DNA of 64,000 bases, taken from assembly GCA_030295235.1 (NCBI GenBank), contig AP026130.1:248001-312000 (forward strand), written 5' to 3'. Source of the DNA: Fistulifera solaris. Its lineage: Eukaryota > Bacillariophyta > Bacillariophyceae > Naviculales > Stauroneidaceae. The translations under genes were made by a program, and so were the position numbers. This document shows, piece after piece, positions 21,001-31,436 of the stretch. The stretch's first letter is position 1. The number at the start of each line of letters is the position of its first letter. The notes under the pieces are model-generated. The model searched no databases and was not told where the DNA came from. It worked only from the letters and a program-made list of their open reading frames with translations.

Positions 21001-23121
21001 AAGTTGCGGAACTGGAAGACAAGATGAAGATTTTGAAGAGACTTGAAACAGAAGATCGCATTGAAAGGACGAAACTTGCATCAGCGCTAGAAAGAATTGC
21101 TCTACTGGAGGCTGCCTTAAAGCAAGCAGATGTTCATAATGTTTCAGAAATGGCTTTGCAAACCATGCAAGGTATCTGGGAGAAATTAGGGACGTCGATG
21201 GAAGACCGCGAGAAGGTCAAGGAACAGATTGCAAATTGTTTGGATGACACATGCAATCGCAAGCTTGATGAAGCACAAAAGCAGCTTGAAAGCTCCTTAT
21301 CGGTTCTTGAGCACGAAACGGCGAAAATGCACTTCATGTATTTATCCTTAGCCGAAGATATTCCAATGCTCTCAGAAGAGCAACAACCTGTCTACCAGCA
21401 GGTGGAAGAAGTGCGGACAAAGTTAAAATCGATCGAGGCTTGGTTCGAGACAGCTTTGAAACGAAGAGACGAGATTGTTGACCAAGCGCAAAACGTAGCC
21501 GCGAGTCTAGAACTGGAAATTGGAAGCATTAGCAATGATCTACAGATAGCCATCAGTGAAGCAGGTGCAAGCCGAGATAAATACGATGTCCCGATTCATC
21601 TAGAAGACAGCTTTTGTCAAATTGTGAAGCTCAGTTACGTCACCTTCGAATTGAAAAGTCCAAAGCGACTGCCAAGTATGCCTCCATGCAGACCGAAACA
21701 CAAAAGCTTATCGCGGATATGAATCTTTCAGAATCTGCTATTCTTCCCATGGTACACACTTACCTTGAGAAGCAGTCGCTTGGCCTTCCTTCATGGTGGC
21801 GCAACGAGATTGCGTCAGCAGTGACGTTCTCCCTGGTTTCTGAAAATGGCTTTAGCAGACACACTTCGGTCTACGTCAAACATCTCAGTAAACTTCACGA
21901 AATAATCACTGCGGTTTTCTCTTGCACGCGGTCATCTGTCCGCAAAACTGAAGGGGATTGTTCAGAAAGCCCAAGAAACCCTCCTTGACACTGTTGATGA
22001 AGAAATCGATGCGAAGGAGGCGTACTCTAGTTTTCATGACGCTTTATTTCGTCTTCCGCCACTTTCAAGAGAAATGATTAACGCGTGCAGCACGGAGATC
22101 GACGCGTTGTTAACTGGGGTGCAGTCCATGATACAGAGCGAAATTGAGGCCTTGACAGTTGTTTGGGAAGCACTTGACATATCGAGTAGCAAACGAGGGA
22201 CATTTTGGGGTGAAATCCAAGAATCGATGAGATCAATAGAAAATAGCATGTCTAGTGTATTCGACGGCGATGCTTCCTCGGACTGTGTCTGGGATCTCGA
22301 AGAATGGATACTCCCAGCCAAGGAGAAGGCTACAGTAACTTTCTTGGAACTCGAGAAGCTACTTTTCAAACTTCAAACGATCCATAAAGAAGTCGAGAGA
22401 CTTTCAGCGAAACAGGATGTCAAGAGCCGAATTATATCTTTGGATTCTGAGATACGAATCCTAAATGCCAAACTTGCAGAATTTGGAAGAAACGAAGTGC
22501 GACAAAGAGAGACTTATTACAAAGAAAGCCACGAGCTCTACTCTTCTCAAGGAAGAGCGATATCGAAAGCAAATGCAATCAAAGTTTTCGGCGAAATTCG
22601 CGCAGCTTGCGGCGCTCCTGAAAACGTGGTCAATCGATGATGACGGTCAATTTGATCCGAGACTTTTGAGTGAGGAGGTTCGAAATCTTCTTGCAAATTC
22701 CAACGAAATCGATTCGCTTGTTGAAAAACGCACTGAATTCATGCATTTACGTACCATACAACCTAAGACTACCAACAAGCGAAAAGCAGACGGGGATGTG
22801 CAGCCGAGAAAGATTGCGAGGATTCAAAGTCGCGATGATGAAAAGCCTTTACCGTCGTCATCAAGGCGGGATGCAAAGAATGTGTTCCAGAATGTGGCGT
22901 CTAGTGATATCAAGAAACTCAGTCCACCAAGGGCAAAGAAGACTCATTCTTCCGGAAAGATTCAGAAAGCGCCACGCCTTCCGCTAGCCAACAAAGTTGA
23001 AGCGATGCAGGTGGCAAAAGGTCTTTCTCCAAAGAAAAAACTTACTCTCCCTCCGTTCGGGCATGTTCTTGAAAAAGCTTTTACTCCAAGGGACAAGAAT
23101 AAGGAAAACGAAATCATTTAA
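18084..23121 (+). CDS. Kinesin-4-like (chromokinesin) motor protein
   Basis: Two introns: 18311-18390 (80 bases) and 20745-20813 (69 bases, gtacga...tcag). About 1,630 residues. The motor domain starts at the N-terminus (SSRVRVAVRVRPL). It holds the P-loop AYGQTGSGKTFTMG, switch I NLTSSRSHAVF, switch II DLAGSERLKR and the end NRARNIKNAPTKN followed by a short neck, which fits kinesin-4. A very long coiled coil follows, then a Lys/Ser-rich basic tail (KLSPPRAKKTHSSGK...KNKENEII) that could bind DNA or microtubules. The frame changes about six times: T run 18287-18291, near 19,600, A run 19809-19814, T run 21612-21615, near 21,925 and near 22,540. Most of these are mononucleotide runs, and coiled-coil character continues on both sides. 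Kinesin-4 proteins act in midzone microtubule length control and chromosome arm transport. Confidence 0.85.
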
Positions 23122-23187
23122 CTAGCTGATATTCATCATTTAAAATTACAAATAATAGTACCATTGCCGTACAGTTGCGCATGTCAT

Positions 23188-24612
23188 TTATGTATCATCT
23201 AGCCATACCATAACCACACAAATGTTATCCCCTGATCCTCTCTTGAAGGCCTCGTACGCAACGCTCTTGGCCATATTCTTCCGGAGCACGAGCTTGTAAC
23301 TATCCTTTTCTTGGCTATCCATGTCATCATTGTTTCTAAGCTCACTCTCTATTCGATCATGCACGAACGAAACAACATCTTGACTCGACATAGCATCCCA
23401 TAACCCATCCGATGCCAAGAGTATAAACTCGTCGCGGTCGTCGAGAACTGGAAAATGTTTGATCTCCACCTCTCCACTTACAATGGGCTTTGCGTAGCGG
23501 TCTCCGATAGCCCTCGATAACGATAAATTTCGAACGCGATGGACCTTGGCAAACCTATCCCACTCTATGGTTTCACCCATTCGCATTATGCGTGCCTTTT
23601 CGCGTTCTTCATTCGGCTTGTGATCGGTTGTCAGGTCGATCGCCTGACCCGCTCGACTCAATATGGCTCGGCTATCCCCGATATTTGCAGACATCACGGT
23701 CCGATATCCCGCTTCGTTGTCATGTAGGAAGACTGCAACAGCGGTACTTCCTTGGTAATGGAGTGCATCATCTTGTAAAACATCCTCTTCAATTCGATTG
23801 AACGCATCGCGAAGCGCACTAGCAAGACACGCTAGCGACGGATTTGCTTTATGCTGGGGACACGTTATTCTTTCTTCATCGTGTAACTCTTTCAAACTTT
23901 CTCCAAGCTGTTGATAAAGCCGTCGCTTGAGATACTGGCTCACACCTCCTCCTCCGTGTCCATCAAATACCGCAGCGAAGCGACCTCCATCGGCAACGAA
24001 GTATTCGTCTTCCATGGTAATTCGTCCACCTTTTATGGCTCGAGCAGATATCTATATTGGGAACAAGTGTGAGAGCTGAAGTTGATCGAGCTCAACGGAA
24101 GACATTTGTGAGTTCACTTACGTCATAAACTCGTCGCCGATCGTGAAGAATGGGAACGTTAATTGCTTGAACTTTGCTGTCTTCTTCGTTAACTAGACTG
24201 TCTCGTTTCTCTTGCTTTTCTTGTAAAGAAGATTCCACTTCGTTTGAATCCGCAAGATATAAAGCAGAAGCATTGGTAGCGCTTTCTCCTCCTTGATTTC
24301 CACCACCCGGAGGGGTGGGTCACCCGCGGATCGGTAACTTTGCGACGGAAAAAGTGACACAAGTGTCGCAGACCCAGCGAAGGCGATGGTAGTGGAGAAT
24401 AGAATCTGACGGAGGGATACCCAGTCTTTCTTTTCGCTCCTCTGTGTCGTATTTTCAGAGCTACCTAATGCGGTAGAGAATTCTCTGCATACGAGCGCGG
24501 AATGATACAGAGGAAGAGCCCGTTGGTTCACGGTCGATACGAGCATGGTAGGCGGTCTGGTTGCATTTAACAATGAGGGGGGAGTCAGAGAAAAAGCGCG
24601 GTAATTGCCCAT
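23188..24612 (-). CDS. PP2C-family Ser/Thr phosphatase with N-terminal leader and membrane segment
   Basis: Exon 1 runs from ATG 24612 to 24122 and exon 2 from 24051 to 23188; the intron 24052-24121 has a GTAAGT donor. About 450 residues. The PPM/PP2C motifs run in order: ITMEDEYF, AAVFDGHGG (metal-binding Asp), QGSTAVAVFL, ANIGDSRAIL, RAIGDRYAK, LLASDGLWDAM and SGDNICVVMV. They carry the aspartates that bind two Mn/Mg ions. The first 100 residues carry a basic, Ser-rich leader and then a hydrophobic segment (QILFSTTIAFAGSATLVSLF), so the enzyme may be anchored in an organelle or other membrane. The exon-1 frame changes once in a GC-rich stretch near 24,300-24,330. Divergent from the TLDc gene. 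Substrate unknown. Confidence 0.85.
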
Positions 24613-25426
24613 TATTTTTTCGATCTCTGCAAGTTCCGCTGGTATACTGATATTGATAACAGCAGCGAGACCTTGGTAAAAAGCTCGACGAAGTAGCGCT
24701 GTACGCTGAGGATCTCACATAGCTCATAGTGCGAACGAAAGCAGAAGCTGAACACTACCAAAGCTTTCTCTTGTTTTTGGACTGCTGTAGAGAGGATGAA
24801 CCTCGAGCAACAACAATGAGATATCCAGGGGAAAGAACAAAGAAGGATCCGAGGCCTTTTGCTGTTGCCTCGGCCGCTGCGTTTCTCGAAAGAAATTTTA
24901 GTTGTTGACATCTTCGTGTCTTCGAAGGAACTATGCAAGAGACTGTACTCACTACTCGTGACTCAATTACAAACAGGACGGAAACCATTTCCGTTCCGTT
25001 AGTATTGTGTGTGTTCTTCGCGAACTTTCTGCCTTGAAGTCCGGCAGCTTTTAGTCGCAACGGTAACTAATTTGGAGGTATCTTTTGCCCCTTGCTTTTG
25101 CCTTGATCTTTGCGTGTTGCGCGATTGTGCGTCGCGCCACAAGGCCAAATAGTATTTCAAAGAACCGTTTAATCTATAGGCTAAAGAGTAAAGACAGATG
25201 CCGGATCATCGCTATCCTTGTTCTTTTGATATTTTTAGTACTCTCTGCTTTAGTGCAGCAGCTTTCTCCAACGGAAATTATTGGATCGCTTTCGGCTCCC
25301 GGCTCCACCCTTTTCAAGAAAGCTTTGGAAAAGAACAAGAAAAGACGCAATTGTATTGCAACTTACTTGCTGCGACGCTTGGTCAATATATCATAAACTT
25401 TGTTATAAAATACGAGATACGAAGTA
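24613..25426. promoter_or_regulatory. Divergent intergenic region (PP2C / TLDc)
   Basis: 814 bases, unusually long for a divergent gap here. It contains several open frames of 90-108 codons (for example around 24612-24938 and 25085-25396) with no domain-like content and no consistent codon pattern; I regard them as chance. No RNA gene recognised. Confidence 0.35.
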
Positions 25427-26911
25427 ATGATACCCACGATGCTCGAAGAAAAGAAAGATGGCGATAAGGTTTCTTCGGCCGATGATTTGCCTAGCATGAT
25501 GTACGAAACGAATTGTGAAACGCCAAGGTTTTCTCCATCCAGTAAATTCTCTCTCAATGCAACTGGAAAGCGACTAAAAGAGCACTTCTCCTCGACTCCA
25601 ATTGATCCTGAACTAGCGTCGTCGTTTACAGAAAGTAATCGGCTTACCGACGCAGAGAAAGCATACCTTGGGTCGCTTCTAAGGAAAGGTGATTTATCAC
25701 TGATAGAACGCGCCACGAAGCGACTCAGCGACCCGATCGTTTTCCCACCCGCAGAAGATGTCGACGCAGAAGTCACATTATCTGCCGCTGAGGATGTTGC
25801 TATTGCGACAACGAAACGCCGAAACTCGCAAGTTCAACAAGAGCTCTATCGCTTGCATGAAACTAGCTCGGTCAATCCAAGTCATCTTTTGAAACGGATG
25901 AACTATCTTCAAAAGAATTCGATGCTGGAGGACACGGAAGATAAATTATCCGGGCGAGAATCTGATTTGGGGGACACGGACCTCAGTGAGGCTGTTGCCG
26001 CTGTAGACGCATGGAACCCCTTTAAAGACGTGTCTAGTTGGATTGACGGCAGCCAAGGAGTTGAAGTTGGAGACAATGGAGTCCCAATTCCGAAAGAAGG
26101 AGGATCTCGAGCTGCTCAGAGACTTTCACATGCTACTGATCCTTTTCGCATTCTAGGCACGACTGCGGATGACGTCTCATGTCATCCGCACGTTTTGTCG
26201 CCTCCTCTGATGGAGTCCTTGCTTGCTTTTGTGCCCGAGCCCTTTGCGCAGCATAATTTCTGGCTCAAATATTCACTGGTGAGAGACGGAGCAAATATGT
26301 GGAACTTTTTGCGTCAAGTTCGTGCGTCCGAAGTATCATTTCTGGCGATTGAGACAGTGGACGGACACGTTTTTGGAAGTTTTACTTGTCAAGCTTGGAG
26401 ATTGTCCCAGGGCTGGTATGGTAAGCAGACTGGTGAGGCAGCGTTTTTGTGGAAAATGAGGCATTCCAGGGACATTGATCCTATCGATGTAGCTCGATCG
26501 TTCGTGGAGCAAGTAAACAAGGAGAGCGAAATCCAGGTGTTTCCTTATCGCGAAGGCAATGCAGCTGTGCAATACTGCTCTTCTGGGGGCTTGATGCTCG
26601 GTCAAGGAGAACTTCTTCCTCGAAATGACTTGAAAGGCAAGCATTATGGCCACGGTTTGTACCTGGAAGGTTCCTTGCTGAAAGGATCCACTAGCAATAG
26701 TGAGACGTTTGGAAACCCGTGCCTCATCAATGCCGATGAGCGAGGAGCTCTATTCGAAGTAGCAAATATGGAAGTCTGGACGCTGACTTCGCATTCAGAC
26801 ATGAAAAGCGCAGAGCAATCAGAGCTGTCGCAGCTTTTTTTGTTGAATCGCGACAAGGACGAAGGCAAAAATCTAAACATTATGAAAATTCTCGTCGGCG
26901 GTCCGATTTAA
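25427..26911 (+). CDS. TLDc-domain protein (OXR1/NCOA7 family)
   Basis: Intact 494-residue frame (ATG 25427; M5 is possible). The first 250 residues are polar and probably disordered. The C-terminal 230 form a TLDc domain: LSPPLMESLLAFVPEPF, WLKYSLVRDGANMWNFL, EVSFLAIETVDGHVFGSF, FLWKMR, QVFPYREGNAAVQYC, GLMLGQG, GHGLYLEGSLLKGSTSNSET and FEVANMEVWTL. These are the standard TLDc strands and the C-terminal LYLD/WxL-like signature. TLDc proteins protect against oxidative stress and bind the vacuolar H+-ATPase, promoting its disassembly in yeast and animals. The acidic and hydroxylated N-terminal half may be regulatory. No LysM or GRAM domain is seen. Confidence 0.88.
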   Translation: MIPTMLEEKKDGDKVSSADDLPSMMYETNCETPRFSPSSKFSLNATGKRLKEHFSSTPIDPELASSFTESNRLTDAEKAYLGSLLRKGDLSLIERATKRLSDPIVFPPAEDVDAEVTLSAAEDVAIATTKRRNSQVQQELYRLHETSSVNPSHLLKRMNYLQKNSMLEDTEDKLSGRESDLGDTDLSEAVAAVDAWNPFKDVSSWIDGSQGVEVGDNGVPIPKEGGSRAAQRLSHATDPFRILGTTADDVSCHPHVLSPPLMESLLAFVPEPFAQHNFWLKYSLVRDGANMWNFLRQVRASEVSFLAIETVDGHVFGSFTCQAWRLSQGWYGKQTGEAAFLWKMRHSRDIDPIDVARSFVEQVNKESEIQVFPYREGNAAVQYCSSGGLMLGQGELLPRNDLKGKHYGHGLYLEGSLLKGSTSNSETFGNPCLINADERGALFEVANMEVWTLTSHSDMKSAEQSELSQLFLLNRDKDEGKNLNIMKILVGGPI

Positions 26912-27143
26912 CATGTTGACTCCCATCAACTCGCACTCATTCATCAGGTTCGCTAATAAATCTGTTGAGGGCTTCCACCAAAATAATTTACGACAATGGA
27001 CTTATTGGCATATAACAGCGCACGAAGGCTTCCACTCTTAATAAATTCGAATCGAACTTTACGAGAAATGACTGATTAAAAAATCATAATATTTTCACGT
27101 TAGCATCCTTGTACCCTGCTGTGTTCCAACGTTTACTTAGAAA

Positions 27144-28500
27144 TTAGTGTGGCTTACAATCGACGTCTACGGCCAACACGCGGGCACCAGCCGAAGCGGT
27201 TGTGACAAAAACATCACACTCCTTGTCGTACTTCGCTTTGTAAGCTCCCTTCAAAGCTTCCGTCAACTTCTCTACCTTGTCTTTTTTTCACAAGAGTGAT
27301 GGTGCAGCCACCAAATCCACCTCCTGTGATTCTGCTTCCGTAAACTCCTTCGACCTTCTGCGCAGTCTCCACAAGTAGATCAACCTCTTCACAACTAACG
27401 TCGAAATCATCTTTCAAACTCGCATGACTGTCATTCATAAGAGCACCAACGCGGTCCCAGAGTCCCATCTTCAATGCTGTTTTGCATTCGAGCACTCGTT
27501 TATTTTCCGTCACGACGTGTTTTGCGCGCCTGTAAATGACATCCCCCATCTTGTCCTTGGCGTCTTCGCAATCCTGGAGGTTTGCATCACGCAAACTAAG
27601 CACGTGGTATAGAGGAACATTTTGCATGGTGGCCACAGCGTCGGCGCACTCGCGTCGCCTCTTTCCGTATTCTCCATCCGCAATCTCGTGTGCCACGTTC
27701 GAATTCGCCACAACAATGGCGGGGGTATCCTCGGCCTGTTTGAATGGAATTTGGGTAATTTCAAGCGACTGGCAATCGAGAAGCATGCAATTGTTTTTCT
27801 CGGCAGCGGAAGAAACATACTGATCCATGATACCACAGGGTGATAAAGCCCATTCGTTCTCCGCTTTTTGGCAACGAATGGCTCGTTCTCGCTGAATGTT
27901 GCCACTCGAAGTGGCGGAGAACGCCATATCGTGCATGAAGCACTCCAAAAAGGTTGCAGTAGCCGTTTCAAGAGCCGCCGAACTGGACAATCCGGCACCT
28001 ATGGGCACGTCACTCGCAAAGGCGATGGCTAGATCCAGTGTGCAGCCTTCATGAGGCAAATCGGGGACGTATTGAACGATCGTCCCCACCACATAATTCG
28101 TCCACGATTTCGGTGTTGTCTCGTCAGGGGGTGTAAGAGCATTCACTGCCAACTTTCTTTCTTCAACAATATCATCACCATCGTTCTTTTGAGATGAGAT
28201 CATTCTTAGACGGATCGTTGTGGGTCCAGAACCTTTTCCTGTGTGAACGAATCCTGTTCCGTACGCAACGACTTGGTAGTCAATGGCCATGGGGAGGCAA
28301 TATCCATCGTTATAGTCCGTATGCTCCCCTATCAAGTTCACCCGTCCAGGAGCACAGACAATGAAGGCTGGAGGTTTGTGTGTTTCGGCCAAATGTGCCA
28401 GTTTGCTCTTGTAGAGGCTCTTGGCTTCGTCAACCAGTTTGGAAACATTTGTGGGAAGCTTTGCGTTCGCCAATTTCGGTGGATGGTGAGTCTCAGACAT
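27144..28500 (-). CDS. GALK: Galactokinase (GHMP family)
   Basis: About 451 residues from ATG 28500. The galactokinase signature APGRVNLIGEHTDYNDGYC lies near residue 48. GHMP motif 2 is PIGAGLSSSAALE and motif 3 is SRITGGGFGGCTITL. The enzyme phosphorylates galactose at C1 in the Leloir pathway. The uninterrupted frame stops early at 27214. Across the T run 27282-27288 (seven T, one too many), the neighbouring frame continues with a typical C-terminus (VEKLTEALKGAYKAKY...) ending at a TAA at 27144-27146. Conservation on both sides makes an indel in the run far more likely than a genuine truncation. Length and motif spacing suit eukaryotic GALK. Confidence 0.93.
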
Positions 28501-29349
28501 AGTTCGGTTTGTGGGTGTATCGAAGAGCTATTGTAAATCACTGTGGATATAGCCGAGTTATAGTTCGACCAGGTTTGGAAAGAAGTGATAAAAAGGATTT
28601 CCAAGCCAAGTTATGAGAGTCATCGTCATCGATCACAAAAACGGGGTAATCTTGAAACGCGAGATGAGGAGACGAGAAAAGATCGTTGCACGTCTATCGA
28701 ACAATAAAAGGACCATGACCGATGACCCCGATTGTACGATTAAGGTTACAGTTGCTTTTAGTACTACACCCTCAATAGTTCTACGGAGTAGTTAATTTTT
28801 TTAGTATCTCTAGCTCCCTAGGCACGGTTTAGGTAAAACAAAACGAAACGCTGGTTCTACCGAACGCCGTTGATCCAACCTCTTTCAATTCTTTGGTTTG
28901 TATTTTTCATCTCTCTTTGCTCCGGGATAGTATACAATGATAGAATCGAAACCAAGATATTTTGAGCATGCAAGATCATCTCGTCCATGTCCGGATCATA
29001 ATCGATGACGAAATAAGTATGATCTTGATTGTGGAGATTGCTTAGCTAAGCACCAAAGAGCCAGTTGCTACAAAGAGAGCTCCCCTTTCTAACTTCTATC
29101 TTTTGTAAGTCCATTCATTGTTTCTAAGCTAAAAGATCCCCACATCGTCTTTGCTTCACATCGGCTTCTATATGTTGGGAACGGTCAAAAGATAAGGGCA
29201 CATCCATTGCAAATTCTCTGTCACTATTTTCAGCAATGTTGTAAATGTTTACTATTTATTTCGGCTCAGTTGAATGTGTGGTTATTATCTATCTTGAACA
29301 ACGGTAAATCCTTCATGATATTCAAAACGCAAGATCAATGTGACGGTGC
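28501..29349. other. Intergenic region, no gene seen
   Basis: About 850 bases upstream of galactokinase and downstream of the next minus-strand gene. AT-rich, with stop codons frequent in all frames. A 60-codon frame at 28613-28795 has no recognisable content. No tRNA-like cloverleaf, repeat or CRE palindrome found by eye. Confidence 0.4.
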
Positions 29350-29754
29350 TCAAGATGCTTCAGCATCCTTTCCGGCTTCCTCGGCATCCTTTGCCTTTTT
29401 CTGCTCCCAGTAGCTATCCATATCTTCATCAAGCTTCTTGCTGGCGACCTTTTCATCCTTCATCATGTAGTCGTCCATTTCCTTGTCCAGATCCTCTTTC
29501 GTTTTCGGCTTCTCCTTTTGCTGCGACTTCTTCTTGTCTCTCGCTTTTCCTTGAGACTTGCCTTTATTCAACTTCGACTTATCACCGCGGGACATTTTCT
29601 TTTTGTCGGGAGTTTGTGACTTGTTAAGAAGGCTTCCTTTCGGCTGTTTGGCTTTCGTGCCCTTCTTGGTGACATTCTTGTCAGCAGCAGCATTCTGTTT
29701 GGCGACCTGGGGCTTGTTTTTGCCCTTTCGACCTTGTGAAAAGCTTTTCGCCAT
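29350..29754 (-). CDS. Small basic protein with C-terminal UAP56-binding motifs (mRNA export adaptor-like)
   Basis: 134 residues if started at the ATG at 29754. A longer frame to 29901 has an N-terminal part rich in hydrophobic and Trp/Cys residues that looks like translated 5' UTR. The protein is about 35 percent Lys. Near the C-terminus two copies of a LDxxMDxY-type motif appear: EDLDKEMDDYMMKD and KKLDEDMDSYWEQ. LDxxLDxYM repeats are the hallmark of CHTOP/ALYREF C-termini (FoP-duplication domain), which bind and stimulate the RNA helicase UAP56 in nuclear mRNA export. RRM and RGG parts are missing; the Lys-rich body could bind RNA instead. Other small Lys-rich nuclear proteins remain possible. 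Confidence 0.6.
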   Translation of the reverse strand: MAKSFSQGRKGKNKPQVAKQNAAADKNVTKKGTKAKQPKGSLLNKSQTPDKKKMSRGDKSKLNKGKSQGKARDKKKSQQKEKPKTKEDLDKEMDDYMMKDEKVASKKLDEDMDSYWEQKKAKDAEEAGKDAEAS

Positions 29755-30669
29755 GATTTTCGTTTCAATCAATTTAGTTGTTCGAAAGGTCTTGATGTCT
29801 TGCAATGATACAAACTGCTTTGACATCCAACAGCAAAAAGGCCAGTCGTTCTTCAACGGATCACGAGTTGTCAACTGCGAAATAATTTCATCACGAATCA
29901 TGAATCACGAATCATCATCACGAACCATCTGGCGTGCAATGGAAGTACAGTTAGATACAAAGTATCAATTATGAATGTCTCGTTGTTTTGGTGTCGGTCG
30001 GCTCGCATCCGGAACTGGCCTTATACTATAATTTCACACTAAATATTCAAAGCGCGAACCATGCTTGCGTGGCTGGATGACTTTTGTCTTTTGACCTTTG
30101 CTTTATTGTCCAATGCATCTTGACACCATGGCGAAGGCGAAGATCCGAAACCAGATTCCAAGACGACGAAAGCAAGACCATGGCAATGACAATGACCATG
30201 ACCATGACAGGTTATCAAACAAGTTGCTCTTTATAAAAACATTAATCGGTTAATATAAGGGCTTTTTGCGCGAGCTGCGGTTTACAAAACGATAGTCATT
30301 CTACTGCATAGTTAGAGACTTGCGTCTTGCGTGGCGGTTATCGTTAAAAAGCGGGAGATGATGCCCCAGTTCGCGTTCTTGTTGCAATGCCAGCCTACTT
30401 GGCTGACGAGTTGTCTAGACTACCTGGTACGTGGAAATGCAGACGCCTAGTTCTAGAAATGGACGAAAATGATCATTGAAAATCTTTAAGTAAACACAAG
30501 CATGACAAGTACATCGGCGCAATCCGCAACCCTTTCCTCGACGGCAACGGGTCGATCTTCCGCGAACGTGACTTATAAAATGATCATAAGACGATACGAG
30601 TGAAGAAAACCCCCGACGCTATACCACACATTCCCCCAAGAAGTTGACACATGACGCCGTTCGTGGCGC
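29755..30669. other. Intergenic region with short imperfect repeats, no gene seen
   Basis: About 915 bases. Just upstream of the export-adaptor-like gene, 29889-29925 is an imperfect repeat of ATCACGAATCAT units; 30190-30208 holds three ATGACC-like units. Neither is long enough to be a satellite. No RNA gene or coding region is recognised. Confidence 0.4.
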
Positions 30670-30944
30670 TTAAGCAGCGGCTTCAACGGCCGGGGCTGAT
30701 TCCGCTGGCGCAGCATCGGCCGCCTTCTTCGCTCCCTTCTTCGCCTTAGGAGCAGCAGCCTTCTTCGGAGCAGCCTTGGCCTTTTTGGGAGCGGCAGCTT
30801 TTTTCGGGGCGGCCTCCTTCTTCGCAGCGGGGGCTTTCTTCGCTGCGGTTCCCTTCTTGCCACCGTCTTTTTCTGCTCGGCCTCGCTTTCCTTGGCTTCC
30901 TTAGTGGCTGTTTTGGCCGCGCGTGGGATCGATGCTCGAGTCAT
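30670..30944 (-). CDS. Histone-H1-like Lys/Ala-rich protein
   Basis: About 91 residues. It starts MTRASIPRAAKTATKEAKE and then changes frame at the T run 30868-30872 (one base short). After that the product is almost only Lys, Ala and Pro in KKAAAPKK-type repeats, ending in an acidic/Ala tail (APAESAPAVEAAA) at TAA 30670-30672. Without the shift the frame would give an implausible Arg/Pro/Leu polymer, so the shifted reading is preferred. Short (K,A,P)-rich chromatin proteins resembling the H1 C-terminal domain occur in protists lacking the winged-helix H1 core; none is visible here. Likely nuclear and DNA-compacting by inference. Confidence 0.65.
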
Positions 30945-31436
30945 GCTGCTTAAATATTAAAAGTAGTTGATAAAACCTTTGGTTTAGCTGCTTTGTAAAC
31001 GATCTTCGTTCCGCTTTTTTGATTTTTTGCCAGAGCCAAACGGACCTCGGCTCGTTCAAACGGAGGTAGGATTCCTTGTAGAAATCGTACCATGACATTT
31101 CCTTGAGAAAAACAATTCTGAAGTCTTTGCCCGTAGATCTGTGTACATTTTGTACCAGAAGTTGCGTAGGGAAGTTGAATTTTAGTGTCGGCCCAAATTT
31201 ACAAAAGCGGCGCATTGAGCCAAAAGGATGTTCTTAGTACACTTTTACTGTACACGCCGTTCGGCCAAAGACACAGCGCACAGCATGCGCAAAAATTCAA
31301 ATTGTTTACTCCCGGTACGACACCTTTGAGCATAGGCGGACGAGATGGAGAGCTTCATTTTGCGAGCTGTTGCAGATCCGATACCAAATGGCAGCACCTT
31401 CATGATAATGATTCATACCCAAATACTATCACAGCA
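30945..31436. promoter_or_regulatory. Divergent intergenic region (H1-like / unknown)
   Basis: About 490 bases. The open frame of the next plus-strand gene extends back to a GTG at 31185 with no in-frame ATG before 31437, so part of this region could be coding if an upstream exon or a frame error was missed. An opposite-strand frame at 30901-31215 has no domain-like content. Confidence 0.3.

Noticed and set aside
24612-25060. Minus-strand frames upstream of the PP2C gene
   Set aside because: Basic, low-information peptides without domains, in the promoter region of a divergent pair.
27214-28500. Galactokinase as a truncated pseudogene
   Set aside because: All catalytic motifs are intact and the normal C-terminus follows immediately in the adjacent frame after a run of seven T.
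31185-31436. GTG at 31185 as the true start of the unknown gene
   Set aside because: Non-ATG starts are rare in nuclear genes of algae; the extension has no recognised signal, so the first ATG was used and the doubt recorded.
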